From the NCBI RefSeq assembly GCF_000340565.2, contig NZ_CP007203.1, positions 410,296 to 474,295 on the forward strand: a stretch of DNA of 64,000 nucleotides. Direction: 5' to 3'. The DNA is from Nodularia spumigena CCY9414 (GTDB lineage Bacteria > Cyanobacteriota > Cyanobacteriia > Cyanobacteriales > Nostocaceae). Of the stretch, positions 1 through 9,433 are shown piece after piece (the stretch's first letter is position 1; each line of letters starts with the position of its first letter). The notes beneath the pieces are model-generated. The model was not told the origin of the DNA and searched no databases. It saw only the letters and a list, made by a program, of their open reading frames with translations. A program made the position numbers and the translations under genes.

Positions 1-2
1 CG

Positions 3-1145
3 GTTCAAATTGGCATGATGACAGCAACTCAAGCCAAATCCATTTCGCGCATGGAAGTCTATGACCTGCTATTTCAGCCTGGTTTTAGTATCAAAGACAA
101 AGCAGATGAAATTTCCGGTCGTGGCGTAGGAATGGATGTAGTGCGTTCTGAAATTAGCGATATTCGCGGTATAGTCAACACAGATTCGGCTATTGGCAAA
201 GGAACCACCTTTACTATTCGCTTACCAGTAACCTTAAGTATTTGCAAAGCTCTATTCTGTGTCTCTGATAAAGCGCGGATTGCCTTCCCAATGGACGGCG
301 TGGAAGATACCCTAGATATACCCGTAAACAGTATTCAGCATCACGCCGATGGACAATCCTATATTTCTTGGCGCGATACATTACTACCCTTCCAACCGTT
401 GAAAGAACTTTTAACCTTCAATCGTCAGCTGAGTCGCGGTAATGTTTATGGTGGCAACCGTGATGATGGTATGGTCTCAGTTGTGGTAGTGCGATCGGGA
501 AATACCTTGATTGCTCTACAAATTGACCTGGTGCTGAGTGAGCAAGAAATTGTGATCAAGCAATTTGAAAGCCCCGTACCTAAACCCATTGGTGTTGCTG
601 GTGCTACCGTCTTAGGTGATGGTCGCATTATGCCCATCGCTGATGTACTAGAGATTATTGAAATCTTCCAAGGACGGATTTCTAAACACAATGGTGATAA
701 ACTTTGGCAGCAACAAGAAGATATTCCCAACCTCCCAGAAACCACGGTAGAAAAAATTGATCCCACAGTGCTGATTGTCGATGACTCAATTACAGTTAGG
801 GAGTTACTCTCGCTGACATTTAACAAAGCTGGTTATCGCGTTGAACAGGCACGAGATGGACAGGAAGCTTGGGACAAACTCCGTTCTGGTCTACCTTGCG
901 ATATCGTATTTTGCGACATCGAGATGCCCCGTTGCGACGGACTGGAATTGCTCTCCCGCATCCAAAAAGATTCCAGCCTCAACCACCTACCCATTGCCAT
1001 GCTTACCTCACGAGGTGCAGACAAACACAGACAAATGGCAATTCAACTCGGTGCTAGTGGCTACTTTACCAAGCCCTACCTCGAAGAAGCTTTACTCGAA
1101 GCCGCAGTGCGGATGCTCAAAGGCGAAAAATTAGTAAATGCTTAA
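3..1145 (+). CDS. CheA-type hybrid histidine kinase, 3' part only
   Basis: The reading frame is open at the left edge, so the true start lies outside the window and the kinase is truncated 5'. What remains holds the end of the histidine-kinase ATPase domain (G-box GRGVGMDVV about 40 residues in), a CheW-like coupling domain (about residues 75-225), and a C-terminal receiver domain with the acidic pair in VDDS, the phospho-acceptor Asp in FCDIEMP, and the conserved Lys in TKPY. CheA proteins phosphorylate response regulators in chemotaxis- or pilus-type signalling. In cyanobacteria, CheA with a fused receiver usually belongs to clusters controlling phototaxis, pilus motility or hormogonium development. 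The phospho-acceptor HPt domain and any partner che genes would lie upstream, so the specific system cannot be told. Confidence 0.9.
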   Translation, partial: VQIGMMTATQAKSISRMEVYDLLFQPGFSIKDKADEISGRGVGMDVVRSEISDIRGIVNTDSAIGKGTTFTIRLPVTLSICKALFCVSDKARIAFPMDGVEDTLDIPVNSIQHHADGQSYISWRDTLLPFQPLKELLTFNRQLSRGNVYGGNRDDGMVSVVVVRSGNTLIALQIDLVLSEQEIVIKQFESPVPKPIGVAGATVLGDGRIMPIADVLEIIEIFQGRISKHNGDKLWQQQEDIPNLPETTVEKIDPTVLIVDDSITVRELLSLTFNKAGYRVEQARDGQEAWDKLRSGLPCDIVFCDIEMPRCDGLELLSRIQKDSSLNHLPIAMLTSRGADKHRQMAIQLGASGYFTKPYLEEALLEAAVRMLKGEKLVNA

Positions 1146-1213
1146 GGGAAGACCAGAACATAAATTATCCCATCTTGTGGGAGAGGGCAAGGACTGCCCG
1201 TCCTTGGTGATTA

Positions 1214-1230
1214 GCAGGCAAGATGCCTGC
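1214..1230. repeat. Short palindrome of the GGCAAGATGCC family
   Basis: Perfect 7-bp arms (GCAGGCA and TGCCTGC) around AGA in the gap between the CheA gene and the peptidase gene. Related units lie near 9194 (GGGCAAGATGCCG) and near 61748 (ACAGGCATCTTGCCTG). No T-run follows, so it looks like a dispersed repeat rather than a terminator. Confidence 0.6.
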
Positions 1231-1335
1231 TCCACAAGGAAATTTGTCATATTTTTTTATTTGTCAGTCCCTTAGCGGTTGGAAATGGGACATGGGTAAA
1301 TTTACACATTTTTAAACTTTAATTTTTCATTGCTT

Positions 1336-3390
1336 ATGTCATACCCAATCAGCAACAAAAGTGATCAAGTTGATAACTACCACGGTACTTTAGTTGCAGA
1401 CCCGTACCGTTGGTTAGAAGACCCAGACTCAGCAGAAACAAGAAACTGGATTTCGGCAGAAAATCAGATTACTTTTGCTTACTTAAACGAAATTCCTGCT
1501 AGGGAAAAAATTAAACAACGCCTGACTAAACTGTGGGATTATGAAAAATATGGCATCCCATTTAAAGAAGGTAATAACTACTTTTATTTCAAAAATAATG
1601 GACTGCAAAACCAAAGCGTCCTCTACACCCTCAAAACTCTTGACGCTGAACCTAAAGTTTTAATCGACCCTAACAAACTCTCTACAGATGGCACTATTGC
1701 CCTTTCAGGATTAGCCATTAGTGAAAATGGTAAACTTTTAGCTTATGGTCTATCTACCTCTGGTTCAGATTGGCAAGAATGGAAAGTCCGCGATGTGGAA
1801 ACAGGTGAAGACCTAGAAGACCATTTGAAGTGGATTAAATTTTCTGGCGCATCTTGGACAAAGGATAATCAAGGTTTTTTCTACAGTCGTTATGATGAAC
1901 CAAATGAAAAGACTAAATTAGAAGATGTCAATTATTATCAAAAGCTTTATTATCATCAACTGGGTACTCCCCAATCTGAAGATGTTTTAATTTACCATCG
2001 TGATGACCAGAAAGAATGGGGTTTTAGTGGTAATGTCACTGAAGATGGCAGTTATTTGATTATTTCTGTTTGGCTGGGAACTGATGCGAAAAATTTAGTT
2101 TTCTACAAAGATTTAACTAACCCTGATGCTGAAGTTGTAGAACTGATTAATCAGTTTGAAGCTGATTATAGTTTTATTGAACATGATGAGCATATATTTT
2201 ATTTGCGTACTGATTTAAATGCTCCGCGAGGCAGATTAATTGCCATTGATACCAAAAATCCGGCTCAGGAAAATTGGCAAGAAATTATTCCTCAGTCTGT
2301 GGCGACTCTGGAAAGTGCCAACATTCTCAATAATCAATTTGTGGTTGATTTTCTCCAAGATGCACGTACCCAAATCAAAATTTTTGACCTGAATGGGGCG
2401 TTAGTGCGTGAGGTAGAATTACCAGGACTTGGTTCAGCAGGTGGTTTTGGTGGTAAGCGTGATGATACGGAAACTTTTTATAGTTTTACCAGTTTCACTA
2501 CACCAGGTACTATTTATCGCTACAACATGGTAACGGGTAAAAGTGAACTTTTCCGGCAGTCACAGGTAGATTTTAATCCTGATGATTATGAGACAAAACA
2601 AATCTTTTACAGCAGTAAAGATGGTACTCAAGTGCCAATGTTTATTACTCATAAAAAAGGGATGCAATTAGATGGTAATAATCCCACTTACCTTTATGCT
2701 TACGGTGGTTTTAATGTCTCAATGACTCCCAGTTTTTCTGTGAGTACGTTGGTATGGATGGAAATGGGGGGTGTCTATGCTATGCCAAATATACGCGGTG
2801 GTGGGGAGTATGGCGAAGAATGGCATCAAGCCGGGATGAAGGAGAAAAAGCAGAATGTGTTTGATGATTTTATTGCTGCGGCTGAGTGGTTGATTGATAA
2901 CAATTATACACGACATGCAAGATTAGCGATCGCAGGTGGTAGTAATGGCGGTTTACTGGTGGGTGCTTGTATGACTCAGCGTCCGGAGTTATTTGGTGCA
3001 GCTTTGCCGGCTGTCGGTGTGATGGATATGTTGCGATTCCATAAATTTACCATTGGCTGGGCTTGGGTTCCCGAATATGGTTCCCCAGATAAACCAGAGG
3101 AATTTCCCGCACTTTATAGTTATTCGCCACTGCATAACCTCAAACCAGGGACAGCTTACCCAGCAACTTTAATTACCACGGCTGACCATGATGATCGTGT
3201 TGTCCCTGCTCATAGTTTCAAATTTGCGGCAACTTTGCAAGCGAATCACGCTGGTGATGCGCCTGTGTTAATTAGAATTGAGACAAAGGCGGGACATGGG
3301 GCGGGTAAGCCTACGGCGAAGATTATTGAAGAAGCCGCAGATAAGTGGGCTTTTTTGGTGCAGACTTTGGAGGTAATTCGTAATTCGTAA
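1336..3390 (+). CDS. Prolyl oligopeptidase (S9A family serine peptidase)
   Basis: About 684 residues, the usual length of prolyl endopeptidases, which cut peptides after proline in the cytoplasm. The N-terminus (YRWLEDPDS) and the central beta-propeller region are typical of S9A. The C-terminal alpha/beta-hydrolase domain carries the nucleophile in GGSNGG, the Asp in the ADHDDRV stretch, and the catalytic His in KAGHGAG. I chose the ATG at 1336 over an in-frame TTG two codons earlier because the protein then begins MSYPIS, as relatives do. Neither start has a strong ribosome site. The gene stands alone, without an operon partner. No signal peptide is visible. Confidence 0.95.
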   Translation: MSYPISNKSDQVDNYHGTLVADPYRWLEDPDSAETRNWISAENQITFAYLNEIPAREKIKQRLTKLWDYEKYGIPFKEGNNYFYFKNNGLQNQSVLYTLKTLDAEPKVLIDPNKLSTDGTIALSGLAISENGKLLAYGLSTSGSDWQEWKVRDVETGEDLEDHLKWIKFSGASWTKDNQGFFYSRYDEPNEKTKLEDVNYYQKLYYHQLGTPQSEDVLIYHRDDQKEWGFSGNVTEDGSYLIISVWLGTDAKNLVFYKDLTNPDAEVVELINQFEADYSFIEHDEHIFYLRTDLNAPRGRLIAIDTKNPAQENWQEIIPQSVATLESANILNNQFVVDFLQDARTQIKIFDLNGALVREVELPGLGSAGGFGGKRDDTETFYSFTSFTTPGTIYRYNMVTGKSELFRQSQVDFNPDDYETKQIFYSSKDGTQVPMFITHKKGMQLDGNNPTYLYAYGGFNVSMTPSFSVSTLVWMEMGGVYAMPNIRGGGEYGEEWHQAGMKEKKQNVFDDFIAAAEWLIDNNYTRHARLAIAGGSNGGLLVGACMTQRPELFGAALPAVGVMDMLRFHKFTIGWAWVPEYGSPDKPEEFPALYSYSPLHNLKPGTAYPATLITTADHDDRVVPAHSFKFAATLQANHAGDAPVLIRIETKAGHGAGKPTAKIIEEAADKWAFLVQTLEVIRNS

Positions 3391-3398
3391 AGCAAGAA

Positions 3399-3431
3399 AG
3401 ATCCCCGACTTCTTGAAGAAGTCGGGGATCT
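3399..3431. repeat. Perfect 16-bp inverted repeat after the peptidase gene
   Basis: Arms AGATCCCCGACTTCTT and its exact complement are separated by one base, nine bases after the stop codon. It could fold into a strong hairpin and block 3'-to-5' decay or transcription from the left, but there is no T-tract. The arm sequence resembles a repeat common in Nostoc-type genomes. Confidence 0.7.
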
Positions 3432-3477
3432 GAGAGGGTGTTTGAAAAGTGGTTGGCTGTGATTTTAGGCACTCGCA

Positions 3478-3555
3478 GATCCCCCCTAGCCCCCCTTTTT
3501 AAGGGGGGAATTAGAATCAAAGTCCCCCTTCTTAAGGGGGATTTAGGGGGATCTA
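3478..3555. repeat. C/G-run repeat (GATCCCCCCTAG type)
   Basis: Two facing blocks, each with C-rich and G-rich runs (GATCCCCCCTAGCCCCCC with AAGGGGGG, then CCCCCTTCTTAAGGGGG with TTTAGGGGGATC). The same block lies at about 9295-9371 inside a MITE-like element, and again at the right edge of the window from 63951. Confidence 0.7.
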
Positions 3556-3610
3556 GAATGTTTTGTTACCGACAATAGGACTTTTCAAACATCCTCTGAG
3601 CCTCTCGTAA

Positions 3611-5482
3611 TTATTGTGATAGGCGTTTTCCAAAATAAAGCCGATATAAATTACAAGGGCATTCAACTTCATTTCCTTTAAATTCAATTAAGCCTAGACT
3701 GCGTAATTTAAAACTTTGGGCAGAATCTAACTGAACAGGAATATCACTCTTAATAACTTTTTGCATTGCTCTTTTTAACGATTCATCTTGTTCCAGTAGG
3801 GAAAGATAGGGACGTAAAAAGCCTCTATATAATCCCTCGTCTGTGGGAGCAACTTTCAGGAATTGTTCTAAAGTTAAATTACCTGTGCCAATTTGATAAA
3901 GTGCAGTTCTTAATAAATAAGGATGTCCATCAATCATTCCCCTTAATTGCTCGATTTGTGAATCTGACCAATTTAATTTGTGTCGTTGGACTAATTCCTT
4001 TATTTGTGTAGCGTTGAATTCTCCTATTTCCACAGATAAACCCACATTAAAGGGGGATTGATTGACATTTAAAGAAATATATGCTTCTTGAGAATGAGCA
4101 ATTACTAAACGTAATTTTTGCCATATTTCTTCGTTTTTACCGTTTTCGTGCCAAGCTCGGAGGAGAGCGAAAAATGCTTGGGCAATTTCGGTATATGGGA
4201 AAATTTGATCAATATCATCTAAGCCTAATACTAGAGGAGCATCAATATTTTTTAATAAGTATTTTTTTAAATAATTAGTGCAGTTAATTTGACTGCTTAA
4301 TCGGGGTTTCCAATATTTATCTATTTGTTCTTCTAGCCCTAATTCTTCACTGACAACTGCACAAAATCCCTGCAAAAAATTATTGAGGTCGGTAAGATTT
4401 TCTTTACTCCATAAATTAAGCGAAACTGTGTGATAACCTTTTTGTTTACTATGGTCGAGAATGCGACTGATTAAGGAAGTTTTGCCCATCTTCTGCGGGG
4501 CTTTGATGCGAATTAATGCCCCCGGTTGGAGGATGGATTCATAACATTTAATTTCATCTTCTGGACGCTCGATATAAAAATGGGAGTTAAGAGGAACTTG
4601 ACCATCAGGATTTTCATACATTATTGATGAGTGATTCTCTTTTACTATTGTTGGTGGTTGTTCAAGAATGGTTGGATTAGTTAGCAATTTTTGCTTAATA
4701 AACTGACTAACTCCCATGTAAACTAAATTATTTGTTGATTTTGGCTTGGTGATAGAAATATGGTCGTCATCTGTAGGGGTAGGTTGGACATCTTTGATGG
4801 CTGGGTTAGCACTATCTGGGTCTACAACTAAAAAGCCTTTGGTGGGTCTTGTTTCAAAATAAACTTTTGTTGCAATACCTAAAGCATCAACATTTTGACG
4901 ATACCACTCATTTAGTTGACGCAGTTGTGGAAGATGTGCTTTCAGTTCATCAACGCTAACAGTAGTTCGTGCCACAATACTAATTTTCTCGACTAAGTTA
5001 GCGAGATGGGAACCAGTGTGAGGAGTGGCGAGAAATACAATGCCTTTTGTCTGTTCAAGAACTGCTGTTTTTTGAAATGTCTGAGCATTACGCAGCATTT
5101 CTTTGATTAATAAACCACCCATACTATGAACGATAAAAACTATTGGGTAGTTGCCAATATTATTAACTTCTAAATATGCCTGTAAATTACTAGCACGGTC
5201 AAAAAGTGGCATTGTTGAACCCTTCCACTCAAAGGCTTCAGCTTTATAGCCAAATGACCAAATACCTAAATCTGGTCGTTCTTGTGCTAGCCATGTTAAC
5301 CAGAAATTATCATCGTCTTGTCGTTCTTCTGGATGCCAAGTTCCTCGTGCGTTACCACCTAACCCATGAATAAAAATAATATCCCCGCACCGCTTCGGGT
5401 TGTCACATCCCGATATTTTGATTAAACCAGTCATCTCTGAAGGTTCAGGTTTTGGGGTTTTAGGAAAAATGTTAAAAGGCAT
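3611..5482 (-). CDS. SERAC1-like lipase domain fused to AAA-like ATPase
   Basis: 623 residues in two halves. Residues 1-265 look like an alpha/beta hydrolase of the SERAC1/DUF676 type: oxyanion motif HGLGG (39-43), nucleophile Ser120 in VHSMGG, and a probable catalytic His241 in DDDHISITKP. Residues 290-620 are an AAA-like (AAA_35-type) P-loop ATPase: Walker A APQKMGKTS (328-336) and a Walker B-like LVLGLDDID (417-425). No signal peptide or membrane segment is seen, so it is probably cytosolic. Such fusions resemble STAND-type proteins, in which an ATPase switch controls a hydrolase, but no C-terminal repeat sensor is present. The next gene upstream has the same ATPase type. Substrate and role are unknown; a defence or membrane-stress role is only inference. 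Confidence 0.8.
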   Translation of the reverse strand: MPFNIFPKTPKPEPSEMTGLIKISGCDNPKRCGDIIFIHGLGGNARGTWHPEERQDDDNFWLTWLAQERPDLGIWSFGYKAEAFEWKGSTMPLFDRASNLQAYLEVNNIGNYPIVFIVHSMGGLLIKEMLRNAQTFQKTAVLEQTKGIVFLATPHTGSHLANLVEKISIVARTTVSVDELKAHLPQLRQLNEWYRQNVDALGIATKVYFETRPTKGFLVVDPDSANPAIKDVQPTPTDDDHISITKPKSTNNLVYMGVSQFIKQKLLTNPTILEQPPTIVKENHSSIMYENPDGQVPLNSHFYIERPEDEIKCYESILQPGALIRIKAPQKMGKTSLISRILDHSKQKGYHTVSLNLWSKENLTDLNNFLQGFCAVVSEELGLEEQIDKYWKPRLSSQINCTNYLKKYLLKNIDAPLVLGLDDIDQIFPYTEIAQAFFALLRAWHENGKNEEIWQKLRLVIAHSQEAYISLNVNQSPFNVGLSVEIGEFNATQIKELVQRHKLNWSDSQIEQLRGMIDGHPYLLRTALYQIGTGNLTLEQFLKVAPTDEGLYRGFLRPYLSLLEQDESLKRAMQKVIKSDIPVQLDSAQSFKLRSLGLIEFKGNEVECPCNLYRLYFGKRLSQ

Positions 5483-5655
5483 AGATAGTATTGGGATAAT
5501 TACAGGACAACCAGTTCTTTTTATGCCACGACTACAGCGCGACTTAAAACTAGGATACAGCTATCACGTAACTATTCGGTGCAATAACCGCGAATTTAAG
5601 TTAATTTTGAACTGTACATCACATTTTTGGGAAACCCTTTTTCACAGCACAGGCG

Positions 5656-5770
5656 TAGGTTGGGTTGTTCGCGTCAGCGTTGCGGAGCAAGGAACGAAAC
5701 CCAACATCGAAAATACTGGGTGGGTTTTGTTGGGTTTCACTACGTACCCTACAGGAAGCAAGCTACAACC
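5656..5770. repeat. Inverted-repeat element with GTAGGTTGGGTT ends
   Basis: The left part reads GTAGGTTGGGTTGTTCGCG and the right part contains AACCCAACATCG, then GTTGGGTTTCACTACG. The opposed GGTTGGGTT and AACCCAAC segments suggest a small non-coding mobile repeat. Its borders are not sharp. Confidence 0.4.
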
Positions 5771-5897
5771 TAACCCAATACTTTGGGGATAAAGCAGACC
5801 TAACCCCCCTAGCCCCCCTTCCCTACAAGGGAATGGGGGAAACTATCTCCCCTCTCCTTGCAGGAGAGGGGTTGGGGGAGAGGTTAACCGAGAAGTA

Positions 5898-6188
5898 TTG
5901 CAACCCAACCTATTAGTTTTGACTGAATGTGCTGCTAAATATCGAGGTTTTTGTAAGAAGTACAAACCGAAGGCGAAAACAGAAAAACGCTATTTTTGGG
6001 GTAGTCAATTTCTGCCGAAAGTAATCAAAGGCAAAGGTAAAAAAGTATCACCTGGACAGATGCGATTACCTTGGGATAATTGGGAGGCAAGTAATCCAGA
6101 AGTTGTTGATGTGGCTGAGAAATTTATTTTTGCTAATTGTTACAATTCGCAAGTTGCAGGGACGATTTTTAGAAATAACAGTCAATGA
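5898..6188 (+). pseudogene. Coding-like remnant, unrecognised
   Basis: An open frame with coding-like composition, containing FLPKVIKGKGKK, SPGQMRLPWDNWEASNPE and VAEKFIFANCYNS. The frame runs open further upstream into C-rich repeat DNA and has no good start codon or ribosome site, which suggests a C-terminal fragment whose 5' part was replaced by repeats. I do not recognise the family. It could also be chance, but the acidic and aromatic composition in the second half is unlike the surrounding repeats. Confidence 0.35.
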
Positions 6189-6439
6189 TTTGAGATGAAG
6201 GTAGGAGCAGTGTCTCTATTTATGACTAAAAAGTTCTTTTTTGCAGATATTTGCTGATTTTTGGTAATATTTAAGACTTTAAATTAGCTGTTTTTTTCTC
6301 TCTCTATTTGGTTCTGTGAAGCGCCTTGCAGAATCGAGAGCTTGTGCCAGGTATGGAATCGACGAAAACCTTATTCTTCCGTTCAAATTATCCCGTAAAT
6401 AAATCTTTACAATATTCTTTAAGCCTTATCTGTTACACT

Positions 6440-9019
6440 TTACAAGTCTCTGCAAGAAGAGAGAAGTACCACCCACCAATGCTCTTCCGAGTCGCCCCTC
6501 CACCCCGGAAGTTCTCCCCTCATGGATTTTTCCCCTTCTTCATCTCTGAGGTTCTTGGGTAATTCTGAATATCTTCTCCACTGACCCTTCACTTGCCATC
6601 CCAATCTATTAGCAAAATCATTATACCCTTTCTCGTTCCAGTTTACAAATTCTCCCTTTTCCCAATCAAAATCGAGAGAATTGCCACTAGCCAAATATAT
6701 TTCTTTCTGCACACTGTAGCCAAAATGCCCCTTGGAGTTATTTACCCAAAGTGTATCCAGTTTTTTCAAATCACCACAATTAAAGTTTCTGACATTAGTT
6801 AATTCTAAAAAACGTTCGCTTTCTCTTCCGGCTGAATAGAGAATGAACTGCCAATTTTTTTCATCTGCTTCCCTCCATCGATGTTGCTGCATTAAATAAT
6901 CTAATTCATTCAATAAATGCTCCTTTAAAGATTGAGCATAAACTGCATTAGATTCGTCTAATTCTTTAAGTTGACGATAAAGCAAAGCCACAATATCCGC
7001 ATTGCCATTGTAGAGAATATTTAGGTCTAAAGTAAATAAATCAACATTAGATTTAAACTGAGATTTTAGACTATTCAGATGTTCTTCAGCTTTCTTATAA
7101 TCTGCTAAAGCCTTAGCTTTATCTGATCCTTCCTCTAATTTACCTTTAACATAGTATATATAAACTAAAGTAGCTAAATTGGTTGAATTTTTTATATCAA
7201 TTTCACTTTCTAGTCTTGATAATTCTTTTATACTGGGAGTAAAAATCTCAGATTTTATTAAATTCTCTGTTTTGTTTTCCTCATTTCTTTCCTCAACTAA
7301 GTATTGAGACCCTAAAACCAGCGCACTATCTAACAAAGCCTCTTTTAGTTGGGGATTCTTAATTTTATCTTGCAAAACCAACCCGGCAATATTTAAAGAC
7401 TGATTCGCTTCGTTTGTTTTACCTTTTTGTTGCAGTTGAGAAGCTACTTCTGATAATTTTTTAATTTTAGTAATAGATTGGTTGAGTTCCTTGATATTTC
7501 TGTTAGCAGTTTCAAGCTTTTTAAATGCAGCTATTCCTAATAACCCGGTAAGCCCTAAAGTAACAAATAGAACCACTACCCCAAAACGCATTCTTTTTCT
7601 AGCAGTTACCAATTGCTTTTCAGCTTCCTGTTTAGCTTCAGCTTCAATTTTTCTAGCCCTTTCTGCCCCTTCCTTTTCTTTCCTTTCTCTTTCTAATTCT
7701 GCCTGTCTTTCTGTTTCTGCTAGTTCCTCTTCTCTCTGTCGTTTATGACTAGCTGCTAAAAAATCTTTATCTTGATAACCTAAACTTTTATCCTTCGCCC
7801 AACTTTCCGCTTCTACTAAAGCATTTCCTCTCAATAACCGAGATTCGTCCTTTTTCTCAGATAATATCCACTGACGATAATTATCGGCATAAGGACGTAA
7901 ATTCGCTAAAGTTTTCTCAATCCATAAGTTGTCAAAAATGGTTTGATAAATTTGATTATAAACCTTTAGTTTACTATCCTTGTTAACAACAATTCCTGCC
8001 AACTGTAAATCACTTTGTTCAATACTACTATCAATATCAATTCCGTCTGAGTGCCATACTTGCTGATATAAATCTAATAAGTATGCTGCTTTCTGTTCAT
8101 CCCTTTTTAAAATTCTGTTTTGAATTGTTCTAAAATGCTCTGGTTCATCTTGATTTTCCCAATTTTCAATTACTTTATTTCTGACTAAATTCTCTACAAA
8201 AGCAGCTTCTTCACCTGGGGTAATTACAGTTTCAGATTGACGGACAAATGCACAAATTTTCTGAGTTAAAAATGGCTGTCCTCCCGTCCAATCTAAAATT
8301 GCTTTTAATACAGCTTCAGGGTTGCTAGTTTGTCCAGAAAATCCGCCTATTAACGGTAAAGCTTCTGCAAATTCAAATCCGGTTAATTCAATTCCTGTGC
8401 CAATATTAAAAGGAGTGCGCTTTTTATCTCGAATTAAATCGGAAGGGGTAGCTACTCCCAAAAGCACAAAAGTAATGCGTTGATATTCTGGATTATCAAC
8501 TCTTTGATTAAAAAAAGCTCGAATTAAAGCAAAAAAATCATCAACCGGAAATGTTAAACTTTGAACACTATCAATTTCATCTATAAAAATAACAATCTGT
8601 GTAGAATTTAATTTTAGTAATTTGTCAATAAATTTTCCAAAAATCTGCACATCGGAAAGACGAGAATTTTCTGACCATAACTCATCTAAATCAAACTGCT
8701 CACCTAAATTTAAATTTTCAGAATCAGCAATAGTATCAATAATCCCCGCATACCATTGTTCAGATGTAATCTCTGATGTTCCAATTGCAGTTAAATCAAT
8801 AGCTACACAAGCAACTTTTTCACCTTGTAACCGTTGCATTGTGCGGACACGCAAACTGGATTTGCCCATTTGTCGAGAGTTGAGGACAAAACAAAATTCT
8901 CCAGCTTTCACAGCCTGATACAAATCCTCATCCGCTTGGCGTGTCACGTAGCTAGGTGCGTTAGCAGGAAGACTACCACCAAATTGATATTGATAATTCT
9001 GGGTATCAGGTGAATTCAT
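6440..9019 (-). CDS. AAA-like ATPase, membrane segment and GUN4 domain
   Basis: 859 residues. Residues 1-370 are an AAA_35-type ATPase: Walker [10 protein letters not shown] (47-55) and Walker [10 protein letters not shown] (142-150). Residues 420-475 are a charged coiled coil, and 478-499 form one hydrophobic membrane segment. Residues 500-700 are helical and weakly TPR-like. The last 160 residues match GUN4: helices with WREADE, then [24 protein letters not shown], and a GELPGW segment where GUN4 has GHLP. GUN4 binds protoporphyrins and activates Mg-chelatase, and cyanobacteria also carry GUN4 fused to signalling domains. Here a membrane-tethered ATPase may respond to a bound tetrapyrrole, which is inference. 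The start is the ATG at 9017-9019, with no strong ribosome site. Confidence 0.85.
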   Translation of the reverse strand: MNSPDTQNYQYQFGGSLPANAPSYVTRQADEDLYQAVKAGEFCFVLNSRQMGKSSLRVRTMQRLQGEKVACVAIDLTAIGTSEITSEQWYAGIIDTIADSENLNLGEQFDLDELWSENSRLSDVQIFGKFIDKLLKLNSTQIVIFIDEIDSVQSLTFPVDDFFALIRAFFNQRVDNPEYQRITFVLLGVATPSDLIRDKKRTPFNIGTGIELTGFEFAEALPLIGGFSGQTSNPEAVLKAILDWTGGQPFLTQKICAFVRQSETVITPGEEAAFVENLVRNKVIENWENQDEPEHFRTIQNRILKRDEQKAAYLLDLYQQVWHSDGIDIDSSIEQSDLQLAGIVVNKDSKLKVYNQIYQTIFDNLWIEKTLANLRPYADNYRQWILSEKKDESRLLRGNALVEAESWAKDKSLGYQDKDFLAASHKRQREEELAETERQAELERERKEKEGAERARKIEAEAKQEAEKQLVTARKRMRFGVVVLFVTLGLTGLLGIAAFKKLETANRNIKELNQSITKIKKLSEVASQLQQKGKTNEANQSLNIAGLVLQDKIKNPQLKEALLDSALVLGSQYLVEERNEENKTENLIKSEIFTPSIKELSRLESEIDIKNSTNLATLVYIYYVKGKLEEGSDKAKALADYKKAEEHLNSLKSQFKSNVDLFTLDLNILYNGNADIVALLYRQLKELDESNAVYAQSLKEHLLNELDYLMQQHRWREADEKNWQFILYSAGRESERFLELTNVRNFNCGDLKKLDTLWVNNSKGHFGYSVQKEIYLASGNSLDFDWEKGEFVNWNEKGYNDFANRLGWQVKGQWRRYSELPKNLRDEEGEKSMRGELPGWRGDSEEHWWVVLLSSCRDL

Positions 9020-9228
9020 AGTGTTCTTTTATAAATCTGGAAATATAAAATTATTTGTAGGTTGGCTGGAAGTTGGTGAAATTCACACTAAACCAGGATT
9101 TTTGATGTTGGATTATTCTGTAGGTTCTTCAACCCAATCTACGTTTAATTATAAGTGTTTAAATGGACATGATATGACTTGCAGAATGAGGGCGGGCAAG
9201 ATGCCGACCCCACAAGACTTTTGATAAG

Positions 9229-9403
9229 TCTCCCCTCTCCTTGATAAGGCTACAGTGTACACACAAGTCTTATCAAGTTGCATAACAGCGTTTTGATCCC
9301 CCCTAGCCCCCCTTGAGAAGGGGGGAACTAGAATCAAAGTCCCTCTTGATAAGGGGGATTTAGGGGGATCGGATCACTTGTGTCTCCCCTCTCCTTGATA
9401 AGG
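9229..9403. mobile_element. MITE-like element B, copy with C/G-run core
   Basis: The left end CTACAGTGTACACACAAGT starts at 9250, and a shortened right end (ACTTGTGT) stops near 9383. A 21-bp direct repeat ending in CTCCTTGATAAGG flanks it (9229-9249 and 9383-9403), so it sits inside a split hairpin repeat. The interior is the GATCCCCCC block also found at 3478. It has no coding capacity. Confidence 0.6.
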
Positions 9404-9433
9404 AGAGGGGTTGGGGGTGAGGTTATGTATTTT

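Larger units (their letters stand above)
5483..6439. other. 957-bp gap: repeats and one coding-like remnant
   Basis: Between the two AAA-like genes. It holds an inverted-repeat region around GGTTGGGTT / AACCCAAC (about 5656-5770), C-rich repeat DNA (about 5803-5885), and a coding-like remnant (5898-6188, listed separately). The part from 6189 to 6439 shows nothing I can assign. Confidence 0.6.

Noticed and set aside
446..826. Long minus-strand open frame within the CheA gene
   Set aside because: It is a shadow of a clear coding frame with conserved domains; no start signal and no recognisable protein.
3399..3431. Perfect hairpin as a rho-independent terminator of the peptidase gene
   Set aside because: No T-run follows on either strand and the arm sequence looks like a dispersed repeat, so it was listed as a repeat.
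8622..8918. Plus-strand open frame of 98 codons opposite the AAA-GUN4 gene
   Set aside because: It lies within the ATPase domain, whose Walker motifs are read on the other strand; composition is that of an antisense shadow.
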